A DNA stretch of 47,083 bases. Source: Paenibacillus macerans. GTDB taxonomy: Bacteria; Bacillota; Bacilli; Paenibacillales; Paenibacillaceae. The DNA lies in contig NZ_JAMBOE010000027.1 of the NCBI RefSeq assembly GCF_023715465.1, positions 1 to 47,083 on the forward strand. The letters are read 5' to 3'. Both the position numbers and the translations under genes were made by a program. Shown here piece after piece: positions 15,792 through 24,338 of this stretch. The notes under the pieces were generated by a model that was given only the letters and a program-made list of their open reading frames with translations, made no database searches and was not told where the DNA came from. Numbering within the stretch: position 1 is the stretch's first letter; every line of letters begins with the position of its first letter.

Positions 15792-15822
15792 AAAACGCCG
15801 TCAGGCGTTTTTTTGTTTTTTT
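15792..15822 (+). terminator. Terminator of the ligase operon
   Basis: AAACGCC-GTCA-GGCGTTT (15793-15810), then a T-rich tract to about 15822. Perfect 7-bp stem. Confidence 0.85.
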
Positions 15823-15835
15823 AAAAAAATATTTA

Positions 15836-15865
15836 TTGCCGACCTCAAGACAAGTGTGCTACTAT
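15836..15865 (+). promoter_or_regulatory. Promoter of the sugar ABC operon
   Basis: TTGCCG (15836-15841), 18-base spacer, TACTAT (15860-15865). LacI-type operator words follow immediately, which would give repression by roadblock or promoter occlusion. Confidence 0.5.
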
Positions 15866-15876
15866 TGCGTTGTGAC

Positions 15877-15927
15877 TGAAAACGTTACCGATAAGGATGC
15901 CGGAACGGTTTTCGGAATCGTTACCGA
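15877..15927. promoter_or_regulatory. Cluster of three LacI-family operator-like sites
   Basis: TGAAAACGTTACCG (15877-15890), CCGGAACGGTTTTCGG (15900-15915, inverted orientation) and GGAATCGTTACCGA (15914-15927). The first and third share CGTTACCGA, 36 bases apart. The first also matches the catabolite-control cre consensus at all but two positions. The likely ligand is the LacI-type regulator encoded at 19295, with CcpA possible. Confidence 0.55.
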
Positions 15928-16001
15928 GAGCGCATTCACAAATGTGCGGAAGCGTATTCATTCCACTAAAATTTATACAATTCTCTCAAGGGGGAACGAA
16001 C

Positions 16002-17381
16002 ATGAAGGTCGGAAAACTGTGGAGTCTTGTGCTGGCTTTGACTTTGTTCGCCGGACTGGCGGCAGGCTGCGGCGGCGGAAACGGGCAAGCAAGTGACGGC
16101 GGAGGCGGAAATTCAGTGAAAGCTGGAGAAATTTATTTCCTGAACTTTAAGCCGGAGATCGCCGCGATTTACGAGAAAATCGCCAAAGATTACGAGGCGG
16201 AAACCGGCGTGAAGGTGAAAGTGGTGACGGCTGCCGCCGGCACTTACGAAACGACGCTGAAATCGGAAATCGCCAAATCCGACGCGCCGACGATTTTCCA
16301 AATCAACGGCCCTGTCGGCTATCAGAACTGGAAGGACTATGCCCTGGATCTGAAGGATACGAAGCTGTACAGCTATCTGTCCGACCAAAGCCTGGCCGTT
16401 ACGAGCGATGGAGGCGTTTACGGGATTCCTTATGTCGTAGAAGGCTACGGGATTATTTACAACAACGCCATTATGCAGAAGTATTTTGCTTTGCCGGACA
16501 AAGCCGTTTCGATTGCGTCAATGGATGAAGTGAAAAACTTCGATACGTTGAAAGCGGTTGTGGAGGATATGACAGCGAAGGCGGACAAGCTTGGCATCAA
16601 GGGCGTATTCTCCTCGACCTCCCTCGCTTCCGGCGAACAGTGGAGATGGCAGACCCACTTGGCCAACTATCCTTTCTACTATGAGTTCAAAGAGGATACG
16701 GCCTTCGACAACCCGATTTTGGCGGGGATGTCCAAAACGGAAGTGGAATTCAAATACAATTCAAACTTCAAAAACGTGTTTGATCTGTACATCAATAATT
16801 CGGTGACGAAACCGGCGCTGCTCGGAAGCAAATCGGTCACCGATTCCATGGCTGAGTTCGCGTTGGGCCAATCCGCCATGGTGCAAAACGGCAACTGGGC
16901 TTGGGCGCAAATCAACGAAGTCGACGGCAACGTCGTGAAGGCCGAGGACATCAAGTTCCTGCCGATCTACACCGGGATGTCCGGGGAAGAAAGCCAAGGC
17001 CTGGCCATCGGCACGGAAAACTATTTGGCGATCAACAGCAAAGTGTCGCCCGAGAAGCAGCAGGCTTCGATCGCGTTCCTGGAGTGGCTGTTCTCCAGCG
17101 ACAAAGGCAAGGCGTACGTAACGAACGAGCTTGGCTTCATCGCCCCGTTCAATACGTTTAACGACAATGAAAAACCGGCGGACCCGCTGGCCAAAGAAGT
17201 TTCCGACTGGATGAACAAAGACGGCATTACCTCAGTGCCGTGGGCGTTTGCGGCCTTCCCGAGCGAAGCGTTCAAAAACGTATTCGGCGATGCGCTGCTG
17301 CAATACGCGCAGGGCAACAAAACGTGGGATGACGTCGTCACGACCGTGAAGGACTCCTGGCAAGCCGAAAGAGCTAAATAG
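16002..17381 (+). CDS. Sugar ABC transporter substrate-binding lipoprotein
   Basis: 459 residues, lipoprotein signal peptide with lipobox LAAGC. The mature protein has the bacterial family 1 extracellular solute-binding fold typical of oligo- and monosaccharide importers: YEAETGVKVKVVTAA early, then APTIFQINGP, YGIPYVVEGYGIIYN and GKAYVTNELGFIAPF. The ATG at 16002 follows AAGGGGGAAC and starts the signal peptide; an upstream in-frame start lies in the operator region. The two permease genes follow after a hairpin gap. No ATPase gene is present, so the importer probably uses a shared MsmK-type ATPase encoded elsewhere. Confidence 0.93.
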   Translation: MKVGKLWSLVLALTLFAGLAAGCGGGNGQASDGGGGNSVKAGEIYFLNFKPEIAAIYEKIAKDYEAETGVKVKVVTAAAGTYETTLKSEIAKSDAPTIFQINGPVGYQNWKDYALDLKDTKLYSYLSDQSLAVTSDGGVYGIPYVVEGYGIIYNNAIMQKYFALPDKAVSIASMDEVKNFDTLKAVVEDMTAKADKLGIKGVFSSTSLASGEQWRWQTHLANYPFYYEFKEDTAFDNPILAGMSKTEVEFKYNSNFKNVFDLYINNSVTKPALLGSKSVTDSMAEFALGQSAMVQNGNWAWAQINEVDGNVVKAEDIKFLPIYTGMSGEESQGLAIGTENYLAINSKVSPEKQQASIAFLEWLFSSDKGKAYVTNELGFIAPFNTFNDNEKPADPLAKEVSDWMNKDGITSVPWAFAAFPSEAFKNVFGDALLQYAQGNKTWDDVVTTVKDSWQAERAK

Positions 17382-17394
17382 TAATAAGCATTGC

Positions 17395-17432
17395 AAGGCG
17401 GCGGCGCTTCCGGCTGGGTGCGCTGCCGCTTT
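17395..17432 (+). terminator. Intercistronic hairpin with short T-run
   Basis: GCGGCGGCGC (17398-17407) pairs with GCGCTGCCGC (17420-17429); flanking A-A-G pairs with T-T-T. The short T-run suggests partial termination or 3'-end protection. Either would give more binding protein than permease, as is usual in such operons. Confidence 0.65.
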
Positions 17433-17455
17433 AATCCGGGTAAGGAGAGAGGCCC

Positions 17456-18298
17456 ATGCAAAAATCGATACAAAAATATTTCGCCCTTTTTGCATTACCG
17501 ACCATACTGGCTTTTACCGTTATGTTTATCATTCCGTTTCTGCTTGGCATCTATTTGTCGTTCACGGAGTTTACGACCGTGACCGACGCCAAATGGGTCG
17601 GTCTTAGCAATTATGTCAAAGCTTTTTCCAATCAGGATTTTCTGAATGCGCTTTGGTTTACGGTCCGGTTTACTCTCGTGGCTGTCATTAGCGTGAATGT
17701 GTTCGCATTTCTCCTGGCGCTGCTGCTCACCCGAGGGAAGAAGGGCACCAATCTGTTCCGCACCGTTTTTTTTATGCCGAACCTGATCGGCGGCATCGTC
17801 TTGGGCTACATCTGGCAGCTCATTTTGAACGGGATTTTGTACAAGTTTGAAGTTACCTTGACCTCCAGCGCAACGTACGGGTTCTGGGGGCTTGTGATTC
17901 TGATGAATTGGCAATTAATCGGGTACATGATGATCATTTATATCGCCGGCATTCAAAACGTGTCCAAAGAAGTGATTGAAGCGGCCAAAATCGACGGATG
18001 TACCCGTTTCGGCATATTGAAAAGCGTCACTATCCCGCTGGTGATGCCGTCCATCACCATCTGCTTGTTCCTGACGCTGTCGAATTCGTTTAAGCTGTTT
18101 GACCAGAACCTTGCTTTGACCGCAGGGGCACCTTCCAAGCAAACCTCGATGCTGGCGCTCGATATTTACAACACTTTCTATGGCAGCGTCGGATGGGAAG
18201 GGGTCGGCCAGGCGAAAGCGGTCGTATTTTTCGTGCTTGTCGCATTGATCGCCCTGGTGCAATTGCTGGCTACGAGAAGCAAGGAGGTTGAAAACTGA
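17456..18298 (+). CDS. Sugar ABC transporter permease (MalF/UgpA type)
   Basis: 280 residues, six predicted membrane segments, with the ABC permease EAA loop near residues 178-195 (EVIEAAKIDGCTRFGILKSVTIP). The ATG at 17456 follows AAGGAGAG. The stop codon overlaps the start of the second permease (TGATG). It forms the membrane heterodimer with the next gene product. The specific sugar is not deducible from this protein; neighbouring aminosugar genes suggest an N-acetylhexosamine. Confidence 0.93.
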   Translation: MQKSIQKYFALFALPTILAFTVMFIIPFLLGIYLSFTEFTTVTDAKWVGLSNYVKAFSNQDFLNALWFTVRFTLVAVISVNVFAFLLALLLTRGKKGTNLFRTVFFMPNLIGGIVLGYIWQLILNGILYKFEVTLTSSATYGFWGLVILMNWQLIGYMMIIYIAGIQNVSKEVIEAAKIDGCTRFGILKSVTIPLVMPSITICLFLTLSNSFKLFDQNLALTAGAPSKQTSMLALDIYNTFYGSVGWEGVGQAKAVVFFVLVALIALVQLLATRSKEVEN

Positions 18299-19131
18299 TG
18301 GCAAAAACAAAAGGAAGAGACGTGCTGCAATTTACCGTGCTGCTCGTTCTCGCCGTGCTGTTTCTATCTCCGATTCTGATCGTGCTGATGAACTCCTTCA
18401 AGGGCAAGTTTTTTATTAGCGATATTCCGTTTCAGTTTCCGAACGGCCAAACGTTCGTCAACCTGAAGAACTATACGGAGGGTGTGGCCAAAACCGGATT
18501 TTTCAACGCGTTTGGCATGTCGTTGTTCATCACCGTGTGCTCGGTGGCCGTGATCGTGCTGCTGACGGCGATGACCGCCTGGTATATCACCCGGGTGAAA
18601 ACGAGATTTACGAAATTGATGTATTATATTTTTGTGTTTTCGATGATCGTTCCTTTTCAAATGGTGATGTTCACCATGACCAAAACGGCCAATATCCTGC
18701 ATTTGGATAACCCCGCCGGGATCATCGTCATCTACCTCGGCTTTGGCGCCGGCTTGTCGGTGTTCCTGTTCAGCGGCTTCGTCAAATCGATCCCATTGGA
18801 AATCGAAGAGGCCGACCTGATCGATGGCTGCAATCCGGTGCAATCGTTTTTCCATATCGTCCTGCCGATTTTGAAGCCAATCGCGATCACCGTCTCGATT
18901 CTCAACGTGATGTGGATCTGGAACGACTACCTGCTGCCGATGCTGGTCATCGGGACCGAATACCGGACGATTCCGATCGCGATCCAATATTTGAAGGGCG
19001 GTTACGGCTCGATTGATATGGGGGCGATGATGGCGATGCTGGTGCTGGCGATTTTGCCGATCGTCGTATTTTACCTGCTTTGTCAAAAATACATTATCGA
19101 AGGCGTCGTTGCCGGCGCCGTGAAGGGGTAA
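18298..19131 (+). CDS. Sugar ABC transporter permease (MalG/UgpE type)
   Basis: 277 residues, six predicted membrane segments, EAA loop near 172-190 (EIEEADLIDGCNPVQSFFHIVLP). The start overlaps the stop of the preceding permease by one base, implying coupled translation. It ends 163 bases before the LacI gene. Confidence 0.93.
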   Translation: MAKTKGRDVLQFTVLLVLAVLFLSPILIVLMNSFKGKFFISDIPFQFPNGQTFVNLKNYTEGVAKTGFFNAFGMSLFITVCSVAVIVLLTAMTAWYITRVKTRFTKLMYYIFVFSMIVPFQMVMFTMTKTANILHLDNPAGIIVIYLGFGAGLSVFLFSGFVKSIPLEIEEADLIDGCNPVQSFFHIVLPILKPIAITVSILNVMWIWNDYLLPMLVIGTEYRTIPIAIQYLKGGYGSIDMGAMMAMLVLAILPIVVFYLLCQKYIIEGVVAGAVKG

Positions 19132-19222
19132 TCCGCGCTGGGCAAGGGCAAGGGGGGAACGGGCGTACAGGCTTTTTGGGATTGGGGAATCTGAACCGGC
19201 CTTGCGCTACCTCTGCCCTCCC

Positions 19223-19251
19223 TTGTTTTCTACCAAGTATGTTGCTATATT
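19223..19251 (+). promoter_or_regulatory. Promoter of the LacI-family gene
   Basis: TTGTTT (19223-19228), 17-base spacer, TATATT (19246-19251), 43 bases before the start codon. It suggests the regulator can be transcribed separately from the permeases. Confidence 0.5.
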
Positions 19252-19294
19252 TTGTAGAGAATAGCGGAAATTACGATGTAAGGGAAGATCGGAT

Positions 19295-20326
19295 ATGGCT
19301 TCAATGACAATTATCGATATTGCCAGAATTTGCGGAGTTGGCGTAACCACGGTTTCCCGGGCAATCAACAATCATCCTGACATCAGCGAAGAGACGAAAG
19401 CGATGATTATGAAGGTGATCAAGGAGAACCACTACGTTCCGAACAACAGCGCCCGAAATCTGAAGCGTTCCGCCTCAAAAACGATAGCCGTTTTGATCAA
19501 GGGGATCACCAACCCTTTTTTTAACCGGATGATACAAGTCTTCGAAAAAGAAATTCAGCGCAAAAAATATTCGTTTATCCTGCAGCGGGTCGATGAAAAT
19601 CAGGATGAGATCGAAGTCGCGATCGAACTGGAGAAGGAAAAGCGGCTGAAGGGCATCGTGTTCCTCGGCGGATACTTCGCCCATGCCAAGGAAAAGCTGG
19701 AGCAGTTGACCGTGCCTTATGTGCTCAGTACGATCGGCATGACGCCGGAGTACGATCCGCAGGAATATTCCTCGGTCTCCGTTGACGACTTTAAGGAAAG
19801 CTACAAGATGGTCGATTACCTGTGCAAGCTCGGCCACCGGAAGATCGCGATCATTACCGCTCCAATGACGGATGTCAGCATCGGCAAGCTAAGATACGAA
19901 GGCTACAAAAAGGCGCTGGAGGACAACGGTCTGGAGCTGAACGAAAACCTGGTGCGCACGATGAAGGAGCATATCCAGAGCTATTCGATGGAAAATGGGT
20001 ACGTCGTGACCAAAGAGCTGCTGGAGTCGGGCGAAGACTTTACGGCGCTGTTTGCCGTCTCCGACAGTCTGGCCGTCGGTGCCTGCCGAGCGATTTTTGA
20101 GAGTGGTAAATCGGTGCCGCAGGACTACTCTGTTGCCGGTTATGATGGCCTCGACATCGCTTATTACTACAATCCGTCCATTACGACCATCCAGCAGCCG
20201 GTGGAGGAAATCGCTGAAGAAACGATCAAAATTCTGTTTGATCTGATCAACAAGAAAATGACGCACGCCCACAAAATTTTCCCGGCGGAGCTGCTGATCC
20301 GCGAATCCACGATCCCTCCTTCATAA
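19295..20326 (+). CDS. LacI-family transcriptional regulator
   Basis: 343 residues. The N-terminal helix-turn-helix (TIIDIARICGVGVTTVSRAINNHPDISEETK, residues about 4-34) is followed by the hinge (NNSARNLK) and a periplasmic-binding-type sensor domain. It most likely represses the upstream sugar importer via the CGTTACCGA sites at 15877-15927. The effector is unknown. The ATG at 19295 follows AGGGAAG; a second ATG three codons in is possible. An intrinsic terminator follows at 20352. Confidence 0.93.
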   Translation: MASMTIIDIARICGVGVTTVSRAINNHPDISEETKAMIMKVIKENHYVPNNSARNLKRSASKTIAVLIKGITNPFFNRMIQVFEKEIQRKKYSFILQRVDENQDEIEVAIELEKEKRLKGIVFLGGYFAHAKEKLEQLTVPYVLSTIGMTPEYDPQEYSSVSVDDFKESYKMVDYLCKLGHRKIAIITAPMTDVSIGKLRYEGYKKALEDNGLELNENLVRTMKEHIQSYSMENGYVVTKELLESGEDFTALFAVSDSLAVGACRAIFESGKSVPQDYSVAGYDGLDIAYYYNPSITTIQQPVEEIAEETIKILFDLINKKMTHAHKIFPAELLIRESTIPPS

Positions 20327-20351
20327 CGAAGTAGCGGGTATATATACTGTT

Positions 20352-20391
20352 AAAGATGACTTCTGAATTATTCAGGGTCATCTTTTTTTGT
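20352..20391 (+). terminator. Terminator after the LacI-family gene
   Basis: AAAGATGAC (20352-20360) pairs with GTCATCTTT (20377-20385), with inner CTGAAT/ATTCAG, followed by TTTTTG. Confidence 0.85.
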
Positions 20392-20838
20392 TTCAGATTA
20401 TAGAATTTATAACCCAACTTTCGCAGAATGAAGACGAACTTAAAGGCTGGTCGCGCATGGGTTTAACAATGCTGGAATGCGGGGCTTGTAGCCGCTAAGT
20501 AGAGGGGGGATCCCACGAAAGGCAAAAGTGCAGGCGGTTTTTGTCGAAACTCCTCAAAACCGCTGGTTCAAAGGTAAAAGCGCAGTTAATTTCCGGTCAA
20601 AAGCTGCTTTTTTATCCGATAGCCCCGAAAGAGATGCACTTTTGCATTTCAATCACTATTAGCTTACCACGTTATTCCCGATTTATCGCGGGCGGTCCCA
20701 GCTATGTCTCCAAAACGCTAAGCATATTTATATATCAAGCTGTGTTCAAGACGGGGGACATCGGCCAGGCGGCTGCTTCATCGCTTGACGGCCCAGGTCA
20801 GCAGCGAAAATTCGTATTGAATATTGAAGGAGATGTCT
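20392..20838. other. Gap before nanE with TGCAAAAGTGCA repeats
   Basis: The region carries GGCAAAAGTGCA at 20521-20532 and TGCACTTTTGCA at 20635-20646, plus related AAAAGCGCAG and AAAAGCTGC words. I see no gene and no convincing promoter, although transcription of nanE must start here or upstream. Confidence 0.6.
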
Positions 20839-21543
20839 ATGTTGATCGACAGTATGAAACGCGGGCTTATCGTCTCTTGCCAGGCGCATTTCGACCACCC
20901 GCTCAACCATGCGCCGATGATCGCCGCGATGGCCAAGAGCGCCGAGCTGGGGGGCGCGGCCGGAATCCGGGCGGACGGTCCGGAGCATATCGCGGAAATC
21001 AAAAAGCAGGTCGGCTTGCCGGTCATCGGGATTTATAAAGTTCATCAATATGATCATCGCTTTTTTATTACGCCGACCTTTGAGCATGCGCGGACGATCG
21101 TGGAAGCGGGGGCGGACATCGTCGCGCTGGAAGCGAGCGTGCAGAACCGGCCGGACACCGAGGCGCTGGGAACGCTGATCCGCCGCATTAAGGAGGAGCT
21201 CCATACGCCGGTGATGGCCGACGTGTCGACCTTCGAGGAAGGCGAACGGGCCTGGCGGCTGGGGGCCGATTTCGTCGGCACGACGCTGTCCGGGTATACG
21301 AAAGCGAGCGCAGGCCGTGCCCTGCCGGATATCGCGCTGGTCAAGCAGCTGACGGAGGCGGGTATCCGGGCGGTATGCGAGGGGCATGTCGGTGCGCCGG
21401 AGCAGGCGCTTGCCGCCATTGAAGCGGGCGCCTATTTCGTCGTGGTCGGCACGGCGATCACCGACCCGATCGCGATCACGCGGCAATTTGCCGGCAAGCT
21501 GCAACCCTACCGGGCGGGAAGGGATCACCATGCTCATCGTTAG
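20839..21543 (+). CDS. nanE: N-acetylmannosamine-6-phosphate 2-epimerase
   Basis: Interconverts ManNAc-6-P and GlcNAc-6-P in the cytoplasm. 234 residues, a TIM-barrel with family motifs GLIVSCQA near residue 8, GIRADGPEHI near 44, FITPTFE near 75, ADIVALEAS near 92, MADVSTFEEG near 126, TTLSGYT near 147 and VVGTAITDP near 210. The ATG at 20839 follows AAGGAG by six bases; a TTG at 20824 covers the ribosome site and is rejected. The 3' end overlaps the kinase gene by 14 bases, so the two are coupled. No sialic acid lyase gene is seen in the window. Confidence 0.92.
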   Translation: MLIDSMKRGLIVSCQAHFDHPLNHAPMIAAMAKSAELGGAAGIRADGPEHIAEIKKQVGLPVIGIYKVHQYDHRFFITPTFEHARTIVEAGADIVALEASVQNRPDTEALGTLIRRIKEELHTPVMADVSTFEEGERAWRLGADFVGTTLSGYTKASAGRALPDIALVKQLTEAGIRAVCEGHVGAPEQALAAIEAGAYFVVVGTAITDPIAITRQFAGKLQPYRAGRDHHAHR

Positions 21544-22459
21544 CGTTGACGCGGGGCAAACGAAGACGGCGGCCGAGCTGCTGGATGAAACCGGCCGGCT
21601 GCTGGAGGAGTGGAGGCTGCCGCCGGTCATCCATTACGCCAAGCCGGGCGGGCTGCACAGCTACTCCATAATCGCCGCCGGGGTTTGCGAGCGGCTGAAT
21701 GAGCGGGCCGCGAGCGTCAGCGCAGGCGTTGGGCCACCGGTCAGCATTTGCTTCAGCCTGAGCGGCTACCATGGGGATGCGGCGGCGATCCCGGAAGCGA
21801 TCGGGCAGGCGATGAGCGGCCGCCGCTTTGAGTTGGCGAGTTTAAAAGTGGTCCCCGATTATTGGGGGAACTGGTATGCCGCCACCCGGGGCGGCCCGGG
21901 GCTGGTCATCATATCCGGCGGCGGCACGGTCGCTTACGGGAAAAATGCAGCCGGGCGGGAAGTGCGGCTGGGCGGCTGGGGCCATCAGTTGGGCGATGAG
22001 GGCAGCGGCTACTGGATCGGGCTCGCAGCGCTGAAAACGGCGCTGCGCGCGCAGGCCGGTCTGGAGCCGCCGACCGAACTGGCCCGCCCGGTTCTGCGCG
22101 CCCTGAAGGGCGAGGAGGAGAGCGTGCTGCTGGCCCGTTGCTATTCCGGCGAGATTACGGATCAGGACCTGGCTCTGCTGGTGCCGCTGGTCAATGAACT
22201 CGCCGAGAGGCAGGACCCGGCGGCCTTGCGCATCATGAAGGCAGCGGCCGGGCATCTGTGCGAGCTGGCCATTGCGGCGCGCCGGCAGCTGGGAGACGTG
22301 CCCGTGTACTTGTCCGGCGGCGTGTTTAAAGCTTCCCGGCTCATGCGCGAGCTGGAAGCTGCCCTGAGCGAAGCCGGGCTGGCGGGGTGTACGGAGGTCA
22401 CTTCCGCCCGTCCGGCGGAAGGCATCTTTTTGCTGGCTCTGGAAGGGCTGGAAGGATAG
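21530..22459 (+). CDS. BadF/BadG-type sugar kinase (N-acetylhexosamine kinase)
   Basis: 309 residues of the ASKHA fold: phosphate-1 motif VDAGQTKT at residues 5-12, a second motif IISGGGTVAYG near 125, GDEGSGYWIG near 155, adenosine motif LSGGVFKAS near 264. This family includes N-acetylglucosamine and N-acetylmuramate kinases. Its coupling with nanE suggests phosphorylation of ManNAc or GlcNAc to the 6-phosphate. The ATG at 21530 has GGGAAGGG upstream and lies inside the end of nanE. It would replace the ROK-type NanK usual for this step. Confidence 0.85.
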   Translation: MLIVSVDAGQTKTAAELLDETGRLLEEWRLPPVIHYAKPGGLHSYSIIAAGVCERLNERAASVSAGVGPPVSICFSLSGYHGDAAAIPEAIGQAMSGRRFELASLKVVPDYWGNWYAATRGGPGLVIISGGGTVAYGKNAAGREVRLGGWGHQLGDEGSGYWIGLAALKTALRAQAGLEPPTELARPVLRALKGEEESVLLARCYSGEITDQDLALLVPLVNELAERQDPAALRIMKAAAGHLCELAIAARRQLGDVPVYLSGGVFKASRLMRELEAALSEAGLAGCTEVTSARPAEGIFLLALEGLEG

Positions 22460-22878
22460 GAGGCCCGGATGGAGCTGAGGGCCGTGATAACGTGAGATCG
22501 TGGAAAACCAACTACTGGAACGACGAAGGTTCATCAGACGCCCCGGCGGCCATCAGCTTCAAAATAACGGTACTTTATGTACTTATCACCAGGAATCTGA
22601 CTTGTTTATCCCCATTAGCGGCATTTTATGTACTTATTTTCCCAAGAATGGTCCAGAACGCGGGTATTTCCTTACGACGGGGGAAAATAGCGACATAAAT
22701 TGCTCCTATCTCTCCCAAATGGATGGACATCGCCGGAATAACGCCATTTTTTGTTCTTATTTTTTCACTGGGTTTTTCACTGGATTTTTCGCTGGAGTGG
22801 CTCTCAGACAACCCGGATTTCCACAGGTTTCCTCGCGGGCGTAATTTCTGCTCAGCGCATTTTTATCTTGGCGCAATG
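22460..22878. repeat. Intergenic repeat region, TACTTAT family
   Basis: Recurring words GGTACTTTATGTACTTATC (about 22569), GCATTTTATGTACTTATTTT (about 22621) and GCCATTTTTTGTTCTTATTTT (about 22743) are spaced through the region, with an inverted-looking copy near 22690. Reading frames here repeat the same peptide word in several places, which marks repeats, not genes. An orphan ribosome site plus an eight-codon frame begins at 22458. Confidence 0.55.
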
Positions 22879-24186
22879 TTACAGCAGTTCCTTCCGCTTC
22901 CGCAAATGTGCGAACAATATGGCGGCGGCCAGGGCACACAGCAGCGCACATACGCCGATAAAGGCGTATCCGGCCTGGAGGCCGCGCAGCAAGCCGAGCT
23001 CCGGGTCGCTGGCGTTCGCAAACAGCTTTTTGATGCCATCGGTGATGGCGCCGATCAAGTAATTGCCGATCACGCTGCCCACCCCCATCAGCGTCACGAT
23101 AAAGGTGATGGCGGAGTCGCTGCCGGAGCGGTATTTCTTGGCGATCAGGGCCATCACGGTCGGGTAAATCGGGGCGATCCCGATCCCGGCGGCGGCGAAC
23201 AGGAACGCTCCGGGCTCGCCGGCCCAGATGGCGGCCAGGGTGCATAGCCCGGAAAAGCCGGAGAATAGGATCAGCGACAGGGTGAAGCCGATTTTATCCG
23301 TGACCGGTCCAAGCAGCAGACGCGCGAACGTGAAGCATACGAAAAATGCAGACAGCATGCCCGAGGCACTGGAGGTGTTCCAGTGGTAGGCTTTTTCCAG
23401 AAAGTTAACCAGCCAGCCGCCGACGGCCATTTCGGAAATGACCCCAAACGATAGGACGAGTACGATCAGCCAGATGGCGGGATCCCGCATCAGCTGCGTT
23501 ATGGGCACACGCTCGCCGCCGTGCTCATCCTCCCCCGGGAACCGGCTCAAAAACGCCGGAATCATCGGGATGACCGACAGCGACAACATGATCAAATACA
23601 TGCCGCGCCAATCTAGCGTATAGCCGCCGATCGTCACGCTCATCAGCCCGGAGGCGATCATCGGCGCCACAATTGAACTTAGCCCGTAAAAGAAATGGGC
23701 CAGATTCATCATCGTCCCCGTATTGCCGACGAAAATGCGCGCCGCCAGGATGGCGAGCGCGATTTCCAGCATGCCGTTGCCGACGTACATAAAAAAGTAG
23801 GACCCGCTTAAGGCCGGGTAGGTGCGGGAAGCGAATATGAGCACGCCGGAGGCGGCCATCGATCCGAAGGCGAGCAGGGTGACCGCTTTTGCTCCCCATT
23901 TGCGCGCCAGGTAGGCGGTAAACGAGCAGGCCAGCAAATAGCCAAGCGAATTGAGGGACAGCAGCGTTCCGACCTGCATCTCGTCGATGCCGAAGTCGGT
24001 TTGGATGCGCGGAATCGCGGGCCCTTTAATGTTTTCGGAAAAACCGAAAATCAAAAAGCCGACAAACACCGTTGCCAGCTGCAAATAATAATTCCGCTTG
24101 GCGAAGCGTGGTTTGGCCTGAGCGCGGTTTGCTTCCGCATGTGTTGTTTCCGCGCCTTGTGCCGTGGTATCAGACTGCGCTTTCAA
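22879..24186 (-). CDS. MFS transporter (fucose-permease-like)
   Basis: 435 residues with 12 predicted membrane segments after a hydrophilic N-terminus of about 30 residues. The loop between segments 2 and 3 (YLARKWGAKA) is an MFS motif A variant. Glycine-rich segment 11 (LMGVGSVIGNYLIGAITDGIKK) recalls the fucose/glucose permease group of sugar carriers. The start is TTG at 24186 with GGGAGG nine bases upstream; no ATG exists near the expected N-terminus. It is convergent with the nanE-kinase pair. The substrate is not deducible. Confidence 0.88.
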   Translation of the reverse strand: MKAQSDTTAQGAETTHAEANRAQAKPRFAKRNYYLQLATVFVGFLIFGFSENIKGPAIPRIQTDFGIDEMQVGTLLSLNSLGYLLACSFTAYLARKWGAKAVTLLAFGSMAASGVLIFASRTYPALSGSYFFMYVGNGMLEIALAILAARIFVGNTGTMMNLAHFFYGLSSIVAPMIASGLMSVTIGGYTLDWRGMYLIMLSLSVIPMIPAFLSRFPGEDEHGGERVPITQLMRDPAIWLIVLVLSFGVISEMAVGGWLVNFLEKAYHWNTSSASGMLSAFFVCFTFARLLLGPVTDKIGFTLSLILFSGFSGLCTLAAIWAGEPGAFLFAAAGIGIAPIYPTVMALIAKKYRSGSDSAITFIVTLMGVGSVIGNYLIGAITDGIKKLFANASDPELGLLRGLQAGYAFIGVCALLCALAAAILFAHLRKRKELL

Positions 24187-24291
24187 AAGTGATGCCCTCC
24201 CGATGTCGATCCGACAAATAGTGTTAGGATTAAGATCATATGCGAACAGAAGAAGCGTAGCACACTTTTGGGCGGGCAGCCATATAGCAAA

Positions 24292-24330
24292 ACCCCCCTT
24301 CTATATAAAATTTCGGAAGAGGAGGGGGGT
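24292..24330 (-). terminator. Terminator of the siderophore-binding protein gene
   Basis: On the minus strand ACCCCCCT pairs with AGGGGGGT (plus coordinates 24323-24330 and 24292-24299), followed by TTTG. It lies just after the stop at 24339. Confidence 0.75.
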
Positions 24331-24338
24331 GCTGCTGC

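Noticed and set aside
22500..22844. 114-codon frame after the kinase gene
   Set aside because: Its peptide is made of repeated words generated by an intergenic repeat family.
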